Source: Archilochus colubris (lineage: Eukaryota > Chordata > Aves > Apodiformes > Trochilidae). Taken from it: a stretch of 64,000 nt of DNA. The notes under the pieces are model-generated. The model made no database searches, was not told the DNA's origin, and was given only the letters and a program-made list of their open reading frames with translations. The stretch's first letter is position 1. Every line of letters starts with the position of its first letter. The translations under genes and the position numbers were made by a program. Where the stretch lies: the NCBI GenBank assembly GCA_023079485.1, contig CM041083.1, positions 64,919,810 to 64,983,809 on the forward strand, given 5' to 3'. Positions 26,801 through 38,800 of this stretch are shown one piece after another.

Positions 26801-29800
26801 TGAGGGGCCCAGAACTGGACACAGGACTCGAGGTGTGGCCTCACCAGCGCTGAGTACAGGGGAAGAATCACTTCCTTGGACCTGCTGGCAACGCTGTTCC
26901 TGATACAGGCCAGGATGCCACTGGCTTTCTTGGCCACCTGGGCACACTGCTGGCTCATGTTCAGCTTCCTGTCAATCCAGACTCCCAGGTCCCTTTCTGC
27001 CTGGCTGCTCTCCAACCACTCTGTCCCCAGCCTGTAGCGCTGCTTGGGGTTGTTGTGGCCAAAGTGCAGGACCCGCACTTGTCCGTGTTAAACCTCATCC
27101 TGTTGGAATCAGCCCAACTCTCCAGTCTATCCAGGTCCCTCTGCAGAGCCCTCCTGCCTTCCAGTTGATCGACACTCCCCCCCATCTTAGTGTCATCTGC
27201 GAATTTGCTGATGATGGACTCAATCCCCTCATCTAGATCATCAATGAAGATATTGAACAGAACCGGCCCAACACTGATCCCTGGGGGGACACCACTGGTG
27301 ACCGGCTACCAACTGGATGCAGCCCCATTCAGCACCACTCTCTGGGCCTGTCCCTCCAGCAGTTCCTAACCCAGCACAGGGTGCCCCTGTCCAAGCCACG
27401 GGCTGATAGTTTTTTCAGGAGGATGCTGTGGGAGACGGTTTATTTGTTTAATAAACCATTCAACTTAAAAATGAGCTGATGTATGCATACGGTAACAGAC
27501 ACCGACTTTATTCTTAATGCAGAAGTGATTCTGGTTATGCTATGCTAACCTTGCATTTTTTTTTCTGATATCTACATGATAGGTATTACAGCCACAGACT
27601 ATCAAAGCCCATCAGAAAACGTCCGTGAAGCAGGCACAGTGATTGAAAATTGTAATGGGTCATCTCCAGATGCCATGAGTGCTGCTTCAGAGAATACCCA
27701 TGAGACTACTGAGGAAATGGTAATATTGAATTCCATTATAAACCTTAAAATGGAGCTAAAATTCAAGCTTTTAGAGGTGATTTTTCAAGTAGTTATGAAA
27801 GCTTTTGTTAGTGCATTATGTAAACCTGTAGATCTCGATTACTTATATTAAATACAAAAGAAGACTATAATCCAGGTTACACTGACCATTCACTGTCCTT
27901 GTTATCTCCTCTATAGCCACAATTGATAAATGAAGGAGGGCACTTCAAAATGTCAGGAAATATTTCTGCTTTAGTACCTAGCAATATTCTTTAATATCAT
28001 GCTCTTTTATGCTCTATTGAACATAGTATTTGAAATGAGCTTTTAAACATTATCAAGTATAGATAAAAGAAAGCACCATAATTCTGACATTTCTTACATG
28101 GAGATGTTTCCTTAGCACTTGCAGCATTCTCAATATTTGTCTTCAGGCAGACAATCAAGGAGCCCGTTGTCAAGCCAATGGGTGTGAAAAGAAAGAAGAA
28201 GAAATAAGAAAACTTTGTGGTTTTTTGTGAGCAGGGGTGGGGGATACAAAGATTCTTTTTTTCTCATGGGGGGAAAGGCTTAGGCGGATCTAACAAAAAA
28301 AATAATCACTGTAAATTCAATTTGTAATTTCATGTTATTTTATCTTGATTTTGTTGACAGATGTCTGTTGTAGTTTTCCAAATATTTGGTGTTAATGGTG
28401 AAATTGACATTAGAGGTGAAGATACAGAAGTATGCCTACAGGTCAACCAAGTGATACCAAATCAGTTGGGAAATATCAGTGTTCGGCACTATCTTTGCAA
28501 CAGAGCTGTGGGTAAGAACTAACAATGAGATCTCAGTGTTGTGAAACTGGAGTTGAAAACATTTGTTGTAACTAAATAAAAAGACTGTATTTGTGTTAAA
28601 GCACAAAACCAGTTTTATGCTAGTACTACTGCAGCCTTTTTATGCTGTTTTAGAATATGTACTCTGATTTCTTTCCCAATTGCCATACACTGGAAGAGAA
28701 ACAAATAAAAATTGAACTGTTTCTGATAGTGTTGGTTAAAAATGTCACCAGAATTCAGTGCAATACTAGTTTACTTTTTTAAAAATCAAATAAGTTGTTT
28801 TACATTACGTTACTGTTTTATGAAGGTGGAACTCCTTTCTTGCTCCAATAGTACTTTGCTTAAATGTACCATGGTTTAAAGAGCTTCTTAAATTAAAACT
28901 CATGGTTTAAACAGGTTTAGAATTTGTGATTTAAGAAAAGTTAAAAATTGACTGGTTCAGGAAAGATGAGCTTCAAGGACAGCCCCTTTGTAGCATTTTT
29001 TAAAGCTTGATAGGACCGCAGGGTGTAGTTTCATGCCAGATATTTACACAACTAGATCAACCATTGTATTGTCAAAGTTGTCTTGGGCATCAGTACATAT
29101 ATATTCCCTGCCAGAAAGCCTGGTTCACATACTATGAGGTTTTTTCCTTGGTAGGATGTATTGGCTTGTCAATTCATGTCACAGATTGCTTTGGTCCACT
29201 CTGCCAGCCCTCCACAGGGGTTGTTGGATGCCAGCTCTGTGTAGGGATTTTTGAGCAGATCCATGGTGGACCTCCTTCCTGCTTCTTGGTTCATCTACTT
29301 TCCCTGGAAACAGCTATTGCAGCTCTTGGCTGCCACTTATTTCCAGCCTTGCAGCAGTGTGGATTTTCTTCAGGAAGTTGGTGCTTGGTGCTACAGCCTC
29401 TGATGCCTTGGCGAAAGAGCCCATTTACTGCTAAACTGAGCGGTTGCCAGCTGAAATTGCATTTAGGCATCTGAAGGCAAGAGGGAGGTCCAGCAGAGAA
29501 GACTTCTGGCTTATCTTCAGTCCTTACAGCAGGCAGACCTATTTCTGGTTTTCTGTCATATCCTCTATAAGAACAAGAGGGAGTAAATAGTAAAAAGATG
29601 CCTCCTTCCTGCTCTCATGCGGCTCGAACACTGGAACCTGCTTCCTCTGGTTCAACTGCTGATGATAGGCTTTTGCACTCATTATTTTATGGAGAAAGGA
29701 TTATAATCTGATTGGAATCACTTTGAACTGGATTGCCTCATTTCTGGAAGTGTTCAAGGCCAGGTTGGATAGAGCTTTGAGCAACCTGGTCTAGTGGGAG

Positions 29801-32800
29801 GTGTCCCTAACAAGATGATCTTTAAGGTCCCTTCCAACCAAAATCATTCTGTGATTCTATTAATCTCCAAATACTTCCACATCATATATCTATCTTACTT
29901 TTTCTGGTAGGTATCTGAATGGGTGGGCCAACACCAGTTTTTTGTACATCTGTGTTTGCTCCCTTCCTGTAATGTGCATCTTTCCTTTTCTCCCCTGATC
30001 TTCTCTCCACTGTAGTACTATGCTCTATACTTAGTGAGGAATCGTTTGCAGCCACTGCTGCTCCCCATCTCCCAATGTAGAAGAACTAAGAACAGTTTAA
30101 ATAAAGTAATAATTCCAGTGGATTACAGTTGGGAAAGCTTGAGAATTACATCATAAAGAAACAATTTACATGAGTTAAATACTTGTAAATATTTGTTGTA
30201 AACAAACATAAGTAAAAGAACCAATGACCAGAATGGTAAGAGAATTTTCCAGTAAAAGCACCCCTCCTAAAACATTTAGTAAAACTTACTTAAGTGCAGA
30301 ATTAACACCTGTAACCAGTAAACTGAGGAACCATGCAAAGCTATGAATAATCCAGTCACAATTGCAGTCTACAAAGGTGTTCTGAATAAAAATAACCATA
30401 TAAAAGTGGCTATATATATAAATATATATAGTGTTAATGCAGTAGGTCTAGAAAGGGAAAAGTGTGCCTAATAGCTGGAATAGATTTGAGGACACTGTGG
30501 CAGCTGTGTAGGGCTGGCTGCAGGACAGTGTCTCTATCAGATCTTTTTTGGCAGCAGTAACAAAAGCAGGGGTGGAGTATGGCAGAGGTGCTCTGAGTAA
30601 GATAGTGCTTTTACCAAGACCTTGCCATGCTTGGAGGAGAAGGGAACAGCAGTTCATAGCACTTTCCAGGTTGTTTAATGCCAGTTTTACTCTCTCTCTT
30701 TCTTAACTGTGTCCCTTGCAGATACCTGGTTGACTTAATGGCTGAGTATGGTGTTTTCTGTTGGTGTTTTTCTATACTTTGGTGGGTTCTTCTAGCAATG
30801 ACATAAACACACTTTTCTGATCTGGAAATATTCAGGGTACATACTCCTTATTTCTTTCTCTGTATTTCAGGGTAGATTTTAGATCCTTGAGGGAAACAAA
30901 GTTTCCCAAACCAATTGCAGAGACTCATTGGACAGAGTGGTCATTGTTCTTCCATCTGGAGAGTTGCCCTTCCTCTCAAAGACTGCTGGTTGCTAATTTT
31001 CTGCTGTCTGGACTAGGGCCACAAAAGGTACCTGTTACTTGCAGTGTGCTGCCTTTTGTTTTGTGTTTTTCTTTAGTTTGGTTGTTTTTTTCTTTAGTTT
31101 GTAAAATATATGAGATCTATCACTTCTTAAACACTTGAGAGATTAAAAGATGGAGTCATGGCTGCAGGTGTTGTGGAAAACTCTTCCAGAGAAGTAGCAA
31201 AAGGAGAGGTTCAGGTTCATAGCAGGCTGAAGATTCTCATGGTTATTTACAGTTCTTTCCATTGGTCTTTGTCAACCCAGATCAATAATATGTTTCTCTG
31301 CCCTGACTCTAGTGCCAATAGATAGTTCCCATGACCTGCCTCTCCTGCTGTGCTAGGTCATCCATGAGAACTGAGCACCATACAGCAAAAGGAACCCAAT
31401 TAACTTACAGATAGGAAGGTAAATTAGTTGCTTTGCTGGGCTGTTGTTGCTCTAGGCAATGTCTGTTGTATGCTGTATTAAAACTTGAAATAACAGTTTT
31501 CAGACCTGTATTACATTCAGGCTGGGGCAGTATTAACTGAATCAAGTTTCTGCCTCTTTCAGTAGCTTTCTTTGTGCAGTCTGTCTTGACTGCACTTCAT
31601 CTGGAACTTGACTAGCCTGCATGTTTTGATGCATATAGAAAGTTAATTATTCTTCTCACTCCTCTTTTTTTTTTCTTTTTAAAAATAGACATATGCAAAA
31701 AAGAAACAAACACACAATTCCTCCTATCTGTTCAAAACCTTCTCAGTAGTCTTCTGCAGCTCTTTTCTTGGAAATTGCATGTTTAGTTATAGTTGATACC
31801 CATGGGCATTGCATGCATTTGTTTTATTTAATTTGACTCCCTCTCAGAGGAAGCACATTGTCCATCCCCACTAGGGATGTGGTGCATTTCTCCATTTATT
31901 AGGAACCTGAGCCAAAGCTGGGTTTGCCCCAATGACCTTTGTCTTCTGGTAGGTTCTTATTAAGCCCTTTGTAAGCCACTACTGAAGGTTCCAAAGGCAT
32001 CTCAGAGTGATCTTGTCTTTAGTTCTGAAAAATAATACATTGCCTATTCAGCTTCTCTTAAGCAGGATGCAAAATTCCCCTACCTCTGCTTCCTAAAAGC
32101 AAATAGGAATTCCTCCTAGGTTCCAGCAGAGAACTTGCTGGGACTGGTAACCAGCCATTGCTGTGGCTTGACTCTGGGTTTGTCTCCGGCCAGTGACTGG
32201 GCTAAATGCATAGAGCACTTCTGCAACTTGGCAACCACAGAAAATCTATGTCTGCCCATACAGAAAGCTGCATGATCCTACCTTGAAAAGCCTTTAAGGA
32301 TTTAGAGATACTGATCTTGGGGACAAGAATTGGTGAGAATGCAAAAGGGGTTGTTGTGGAGACCTGTGAGATACCAATGGGAAAGTGCTGTAACTTAAGC
32401 ATGGACATTGCCTAATCTTCATAGATTTTATTCACTGAAAGCTAATTTTAAAGTTTTTTAATGAATCTGACCCTGCATAGTGTCAGTGTGACTAAATGAA
32501 CTGTCATCTGGTTTCTGCAGTTTTGATCTGTGAATCATCTGGTTTAGAGTATATTCAGGAACCTGAATCCTTAAATACTGGATGCTGGGAATAGTTGTTA
32601 TAACATTGCAGTAGCAATTAGCAATATATTACTGATACCTTATAAAAGTACGTTCACGTGACACAAATGTATTTTCTTTATCAGGATACCTGACTGTCTC
32701 TGTAGAGACTTTATGTATCAAAAAGTTTGTGTCTCACAAATGTAGTGCTATCAGCAGTGATGCCTTGGAATTTTAACCAAGTACCTTGTAAACCAGATGT

Positions 32801-35800
32801 GTAATTTCAGAGGGAACACTAATTATATAGTAAAGTATGAGTTTCACCTATATACAGGCATTCAGGGTAAGCTTTGCTGAAGAGAAGCAATGTAACTTGC
32901 AGCCTGCCAGCATGCTGTATTTTAATTTTGCAGTACATGTAAGTTATTTAAAGTAGGTTGTCTCTGAAATAGGTAAATAGAATACATTCATTGCAGTATG
33001 CATTACTACTTAATGTTAGACAGTAAGCAGAAAAGAAGACATCACAGAGGAAACCTGCACTTCATTAGGATCACAGGGTAGTTGAGGGTAGAGCAATGGA
33101 CACTATCTTAAAATTTCTGTGTCCAGTCCTGTTCTCAGAGCAGGGTCAGCTCTGAGGTCAGGCTGGGTTGCTCAAGGCTTTATCCTACCAGGTCTCAGAG
33201 AGGACCTCCGAGAGCAGAGGCTGCACAGTCTTTCTGGGAAGCCTGCACCACTGCTTAATTTTCTTCATTCCTTACATTCAGTTTGAACCTCTTTTGTTTC
33301 AGTTTGACTTGTTGCCTCTTAACCTTCTGATGCGCACCACTGTGAAGAGCCTGGCTGTGTCTTTATAATCTCATTGTAGGTTTTAGAGGGTTGCTAGAAG
33401 ATTTCCTGTGCATGTGCTCTTCAGCTTTCTTCTAGTTGCTCATATATGCACAAGCAGAAATCAAGAAGTAGTGGAGATCACAACAAACTGCATGTCAGTA
33501 ATATGGGGAGAGTAGAAGGACTATTACTAAAGAAACAGAAATAGACAAAGGAACTTAAATTTAACTTTTACCACCTCCCCTCCCCCACCCCCCCTCATTT
33601 TCTAAGATGTTAAACACTGGAATTTTTTTAAGGAATCAGTTTAAACCAAGAAGCATTTTTTGTTTTGTTTCAATTAGCTGAAATTTGCTTAGCAGTTAGA
33701 TGCTCTACTAATATAAATTAACATAATAAGTTGATTTTACTTAAGTTACTTCAATTTCATATATTATTTAAGTTTTAATATTTGCTTCTGAAGGTAACTA
33801 TTGTCAATTATTTTGAAAATGGTTTTTACATTACACCTGCATTTACAGACAAGTCTGTAGGTGAATCCCATCGAGTAACTATTTCTGGTGATGAGCTCTC
33901 TTTGTATATCAAGTGGATACTGGCCATCCCCATCCCACCCTCCTCCCCCGTATTTGGTTACCTTAAATCATTGATTTGATTTTTAGAACTGTTTAGTTGA
34001 ATGTTGCAGTTGTCCTTGCTAGTTAAAGAAAGTGCAACAATCTCTCCTGAGAGCGTGAACTGACTTAAATGTTTTTCTGAATTAAAACTGAATGGGTTAG
34101 TGGAAACGTATGCAAAATTATTGTTTTTCCATCACCAAGACATTTTGCACACAATAATACTGTACTTTTCAGTTGCCACAGTGAGGTACAAGTCCTTGTA
34201 TGTACTGCTTAATTCTCTTTAGAATTTTGAAGTGATCCACTTAGAAATTTGCTCTGAAGTTCTGCACTGGCAGTGCTGTAATTCATGGGTAATACTTCTA
34301 AAGTACTCTTGGAAAACCAGTTGGAAGTACTTGCATTGTAATTGCTTTTTGGTAGATTGCAAAATTTTAATGCAAATTTGTTTTCCTTTTTCAGCAGGTT
34401 CTGACTGTAAATCTCTGGCGGGACCAGTAAATTCATCACCTGAGATTAGTTTGAGATGGGAAAGTGGGCCTAGTGCTATCATACATTCTCTTCTGGCTGT
34501 AAAAAATGGTTTTCTTCAGTGTCATGTAGAGAACTTCAGTGCTGAATTTCTAACATCTTCCCTCACAAACATTCAGCATTTTCTAGAAGATGAAACTGTT
34601 GCAGAAGTGATGCCTATGAAGATAAAACTTTCTAACGCACGGATTAATTTAAAAGTATGTTAACAATGAACTATTTGTCTGCTCTAAAGAAATTGTGTTC
34701 TTGTTTCTTTGATGATAAACTACTAATTAGGTTACAGTTAACTTCAAAGAGACTGCTATCATACTCTGGAAGGTCTTTAGATAATAATAAAACAATTTAA
34801 AAATCCATATATTTGATTAGCTCTGTGGTGTGCCTAGAGGGGAATTCTCTTCATGACCAAGCTATTTTTGTAAATGAATATTTTATATTTTATTCTTCCT
34901 CTCCCAGCCTCTTTTGTAGAGTGATAGTGTCTGGGAGTTTTATGGGTGTGGTATTCCAAGTTCCTAAAGGCACAGTCTGGCTTTTCTGATTGAGCTTTTG
35001 TTTACTTAGCTTAGTAATGGTTTTCTAATTACAAAACACGGTATTTGGAGTTTGATTCTCTCTCCTACTTAGAGGGCAGGTCTTGCAATGAAAGGTCAGT
35101 ACAAAACAAGGAAAAAGGTGATGAGAATTGCAGTTCAAGCCACTTGAATACTGTTCCTTAGAACCCAGATTTCATGTTCTGCCCTACATATAAATTGATA
35201 CTAAGTAATGCAAGCTTTTCTCACTACCATAGCTTAGGATAGTAACATTAAGAGGCCACTCCTGGTCAAGTCTCCTAGGGGATTTTCTTTCAGACATTTA
35301 AAGGAGGTGGTGAGTTCTGTGCTACACACCCATTGAATATAAAGACAAGGACACTTTTCTGGATGGGGAGGAAGGGAACACAACACAGAAAAAGAAAAAT
35401 ATAGGAGAATTATAACATTGCTTCAGAAATGTTTGAAAATACCCATATAAACGTCAAGCAAAGTGAGGACTAGAATAACAGCTCCAGTTCTGCATAATGG
35501 GGCTAAGACCTTAATTCTGCTTAGATCATTCTTTAACAAAAGGGCAATTGTTTATCTCTGCATGTTTTACTCAAAGTGCATCACTGTTCCTCCCTCTTTG
35601 ATGCAGATTTTGCATCCTCTGAGGATACTTCAGCACCTTTAGGGCCATTTTTGCTACAGGAGTAGCATGCGCACTTTCTGTTAGAGCTGTGGATCTGTCA
35701 CTCAAGTTTTCAACGTATCACAAATGTGAATGCCCAGATTCAAAAAATCTTCACATACAGTCATTAAAGACAAAATGGTGTTGGTTTCTTGTCTAGAATG

Positions 35801-38800
35801 CAGACCTAAGCAAAATGTTCCTGAAAAAAGCAGCTGTTTGAGGTGAGGGATATTCATTAATAAACTGGCAATAACAGTTTTGGCAATGAAGGCACTGCTC
35901 ACTCAGCAGTGCACACAAGACACAGAGAAGTTACTCATGATGGTTGACAAACTGCAGTATGACATACAGATGAGTAATTTCTATAGAGTTAATGGGTATT
36001 AAAGAGTGAGAGGATATGTTTCAGATTTATGCTGCATGCAGTATATTCTGTTTCTTCTGCGTGAGACTTGACACAGTGTGTTTGGGGGAGGGGGGGAGGG
36101 TGGAAGAATATAAGAAAAGTTATTTTAGTTTTTGCATTCTCTGCTGAAGTCTCAGTGCTGTTTCAAGAAACTTTGCCAGTTACATCTGAACAGCTTTATT
36201 GCTGCATGTTTAATGTTGATATGTATAGTATCTGATTATACTGGCTGTCTTACTCTGCTTGATAGCACTTCCTGATGAGGCCCCAGAAGAATTTATCCGG
36301 GAAGCTTCTCTTCTGTTGAGTGCTGTAATGTAACTGAATTGCAGATGGTGTCATCCCAGGCTAAGTCCTGAAAAGACAAAATCAGAAACTCAAGAATGTT
36401 ATCTGTAACCATTCAATCTTTAAATAGTTGGAGGGAAAATCAGATACTATCTAGTGCAGACTTCTTATCTGTGACTCGGAGAGCTCCTGAGCTAAAGAAT
36501 AACTTTACATTGAGATATAATTTTATTGAGATATCTGTAAAACTACTTTGAATTATTTTAGTCAGGCTGTATATATTGAGTTCATCAGACTTACTCCAGA
36601 GATAAATTTGGGCCTTTAATATTCTCCCTGTGAAAAAAAAATACAGCAGAATTTAGTGGAGATCCCATTAGAAAGTTCTACTCTGTAATGTTGCCATTCG
36701 AGTTTCATTAAATCCACTTATGTTTAATTGAACATATTGATTACTTATTTCTTGGTAAACTTATTTTTTAATATTTCTATCTTTAGGATGACAGCCCATG
36801 TGAAAATCTCAAAGCATCTGAGCTGGTACCTATTAAGCTGCATATTGACATACTCTGGATAGAAAGAAATGATGATGGGTCTTTTCTAATTAGAGGTTTG
36901 TATGTTCTTGCACCTTGATATCTTAATATTATAAATTAATTATTATAAATACTGGGTGGTTTTTTGCTGTATGCAGACATGTGGCTAATAATTAAAAGAT
37001 AAACAATGATAATTTGTGTAAGTTGCATTGCCATATACCTTAATTCTAAGTGTAATCACATAGAGGAGAATTCCCTTGAAGAATAGACTATTGACTGTGA
37101 TAACTCCCAGCTGAATCAATCAGAGAGAAATAAAAATAGGCATTTTAACCTCATCAGGATATGCTTCATCTGTAAATACCACTTCATTGTGATAAGTCTG
37201 AGTTACTTCTGATTGACTACCAAACAAAAAAAATTGTCTTTCTTTACAGATTATCAAAGTGGCTACCTGTTGCCTTTGTGTTTTTGTGTTATGGGTAGTA
37301 GTAGGGAACACTAAAAAAGAAAAGCCTATTTGAGAAGTATAAGTAATAGTTTCCAATCCTGCATGTTATGGTCATGTCCTGGCAGCTCCTGGCTGGGATT
37401 ACACTGAGATTTGTATTTTGAACAGTGGTTTAATTTTATACTTTTCATGAAAACATATGGACACAATTTTTTTTTCTGCATTTATCGACAAATACTAAAT
37501 ACTCAAAACAATACAATACATTTAGAGCTTTAATTTTACTGTTCTCTTTCACAAATAGTCAAAGAATAAGAGTAATCTAGTTTGCAAGAAGTGGTCATTT
37601 GGTTCTACTCCTTACTTAAAAGCAAGGGCAGATTAGACCAGGGTGCTCAATGCCCTCTCCAGTCAAGTTTTGAGCATCTAGCAGGCTGCCCTAAGTAATC
37701 TACCCCAGTGTTTGATTACCCTTATGGTTAATTTTTTTGGTAATGTCTTATTGGAATCTCCTTTGTTGCAGCTTGTGTCTATTGCCTCTTGTCCTGCTCC
37801 CTTAAGAGAGAGGTGATTGAGCAATGACCAGGCACCTCAGGGAAATCCGGCCCATCTTCTCTGTACCCTTTCCATTAGGTAGGCAAAGGCAGCATCAAAA
37901 TTACCCCATAGCCTTTTCATCTTCAGATTTGGCAAGTGCATCTCCCTGAGCCCCTCATTTGTACATAGAATCACTTAGGATGGAAAAGACATTTAAGATT
38001 GAGTCCAACCATTAACCCAGCACTGCCAAATCATGTTTGTAAGCACCACATCTACACATTTTGATACAGCTTCAGGGGTGGTGACTCAACCACTTCCCTG
38101 GGCAGCCTGCTCCAGTTCCTGACAACCTTTTCAGTAAAGAAATTTTTTCTAATATTCAATCTAAACATCCCCTTGTCACAGTTTGAGGCCATTTCTTCTT
38201 ATCCTGTAACTTGCTGCCTGGGAAAAGAGAGTGATGCCCACCTCACTGCAATCTCCTTTCAGGTAGTTCCAGAGAGCAATACAATCTCTCCTCAGCCTCT
38301 TTTTCACCAAGGTTAAACAGCTTAAGTTCTCTGTTTCTTCTCATAAGACTTGTGCTCTAGACCCTTCACCAGCTTCATTGCCCTTCTTTGGACATGTTCC
38401 AGCACCTCAATGTCCTTCTTGTAGTGAGGTACCCAAAACCAAACACAGTGTTTGAGGTGCAGCCTCACCAGTGCTGAATACAGGGAGACAATCTTGTTGG
38501 CCATGCTATTTCTGATACAAGCCAGGATGCTGTTGACTTTCTTGGCCACCTGGGCACACTGTTGGCTCACATTCATCCAGCTGTCAATCAAAACCCCCAA
38601 GTCCTTTTCTCCCAGGCAGCTTTCCCAGCCACTTCCCCAAGTCTGTAGCATTGCATGGGGTTGTTGTGACTCAAATGCAGAATCTGGCACTTGGCCTTGT
38701 TCAGCCTCATGAAACTGGGCTTGGTCCATTGATCCAGACTGTTCAGGTCTCTCTGTAGAGCCTTCCTGCCCTGAGGAAGACCAGCACTTTTTTCCAGCTT

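Larger units (their letters stand above)
27720..29729 (+). other. BLTP3B: BLTP3B intron 16 and left part of intron 17
   Basis: Surrounds exon 17. It contains an unusually long intronic open frame at 29007-29474, listed separately; nothing else is recognisable. Confidence 0.6.
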
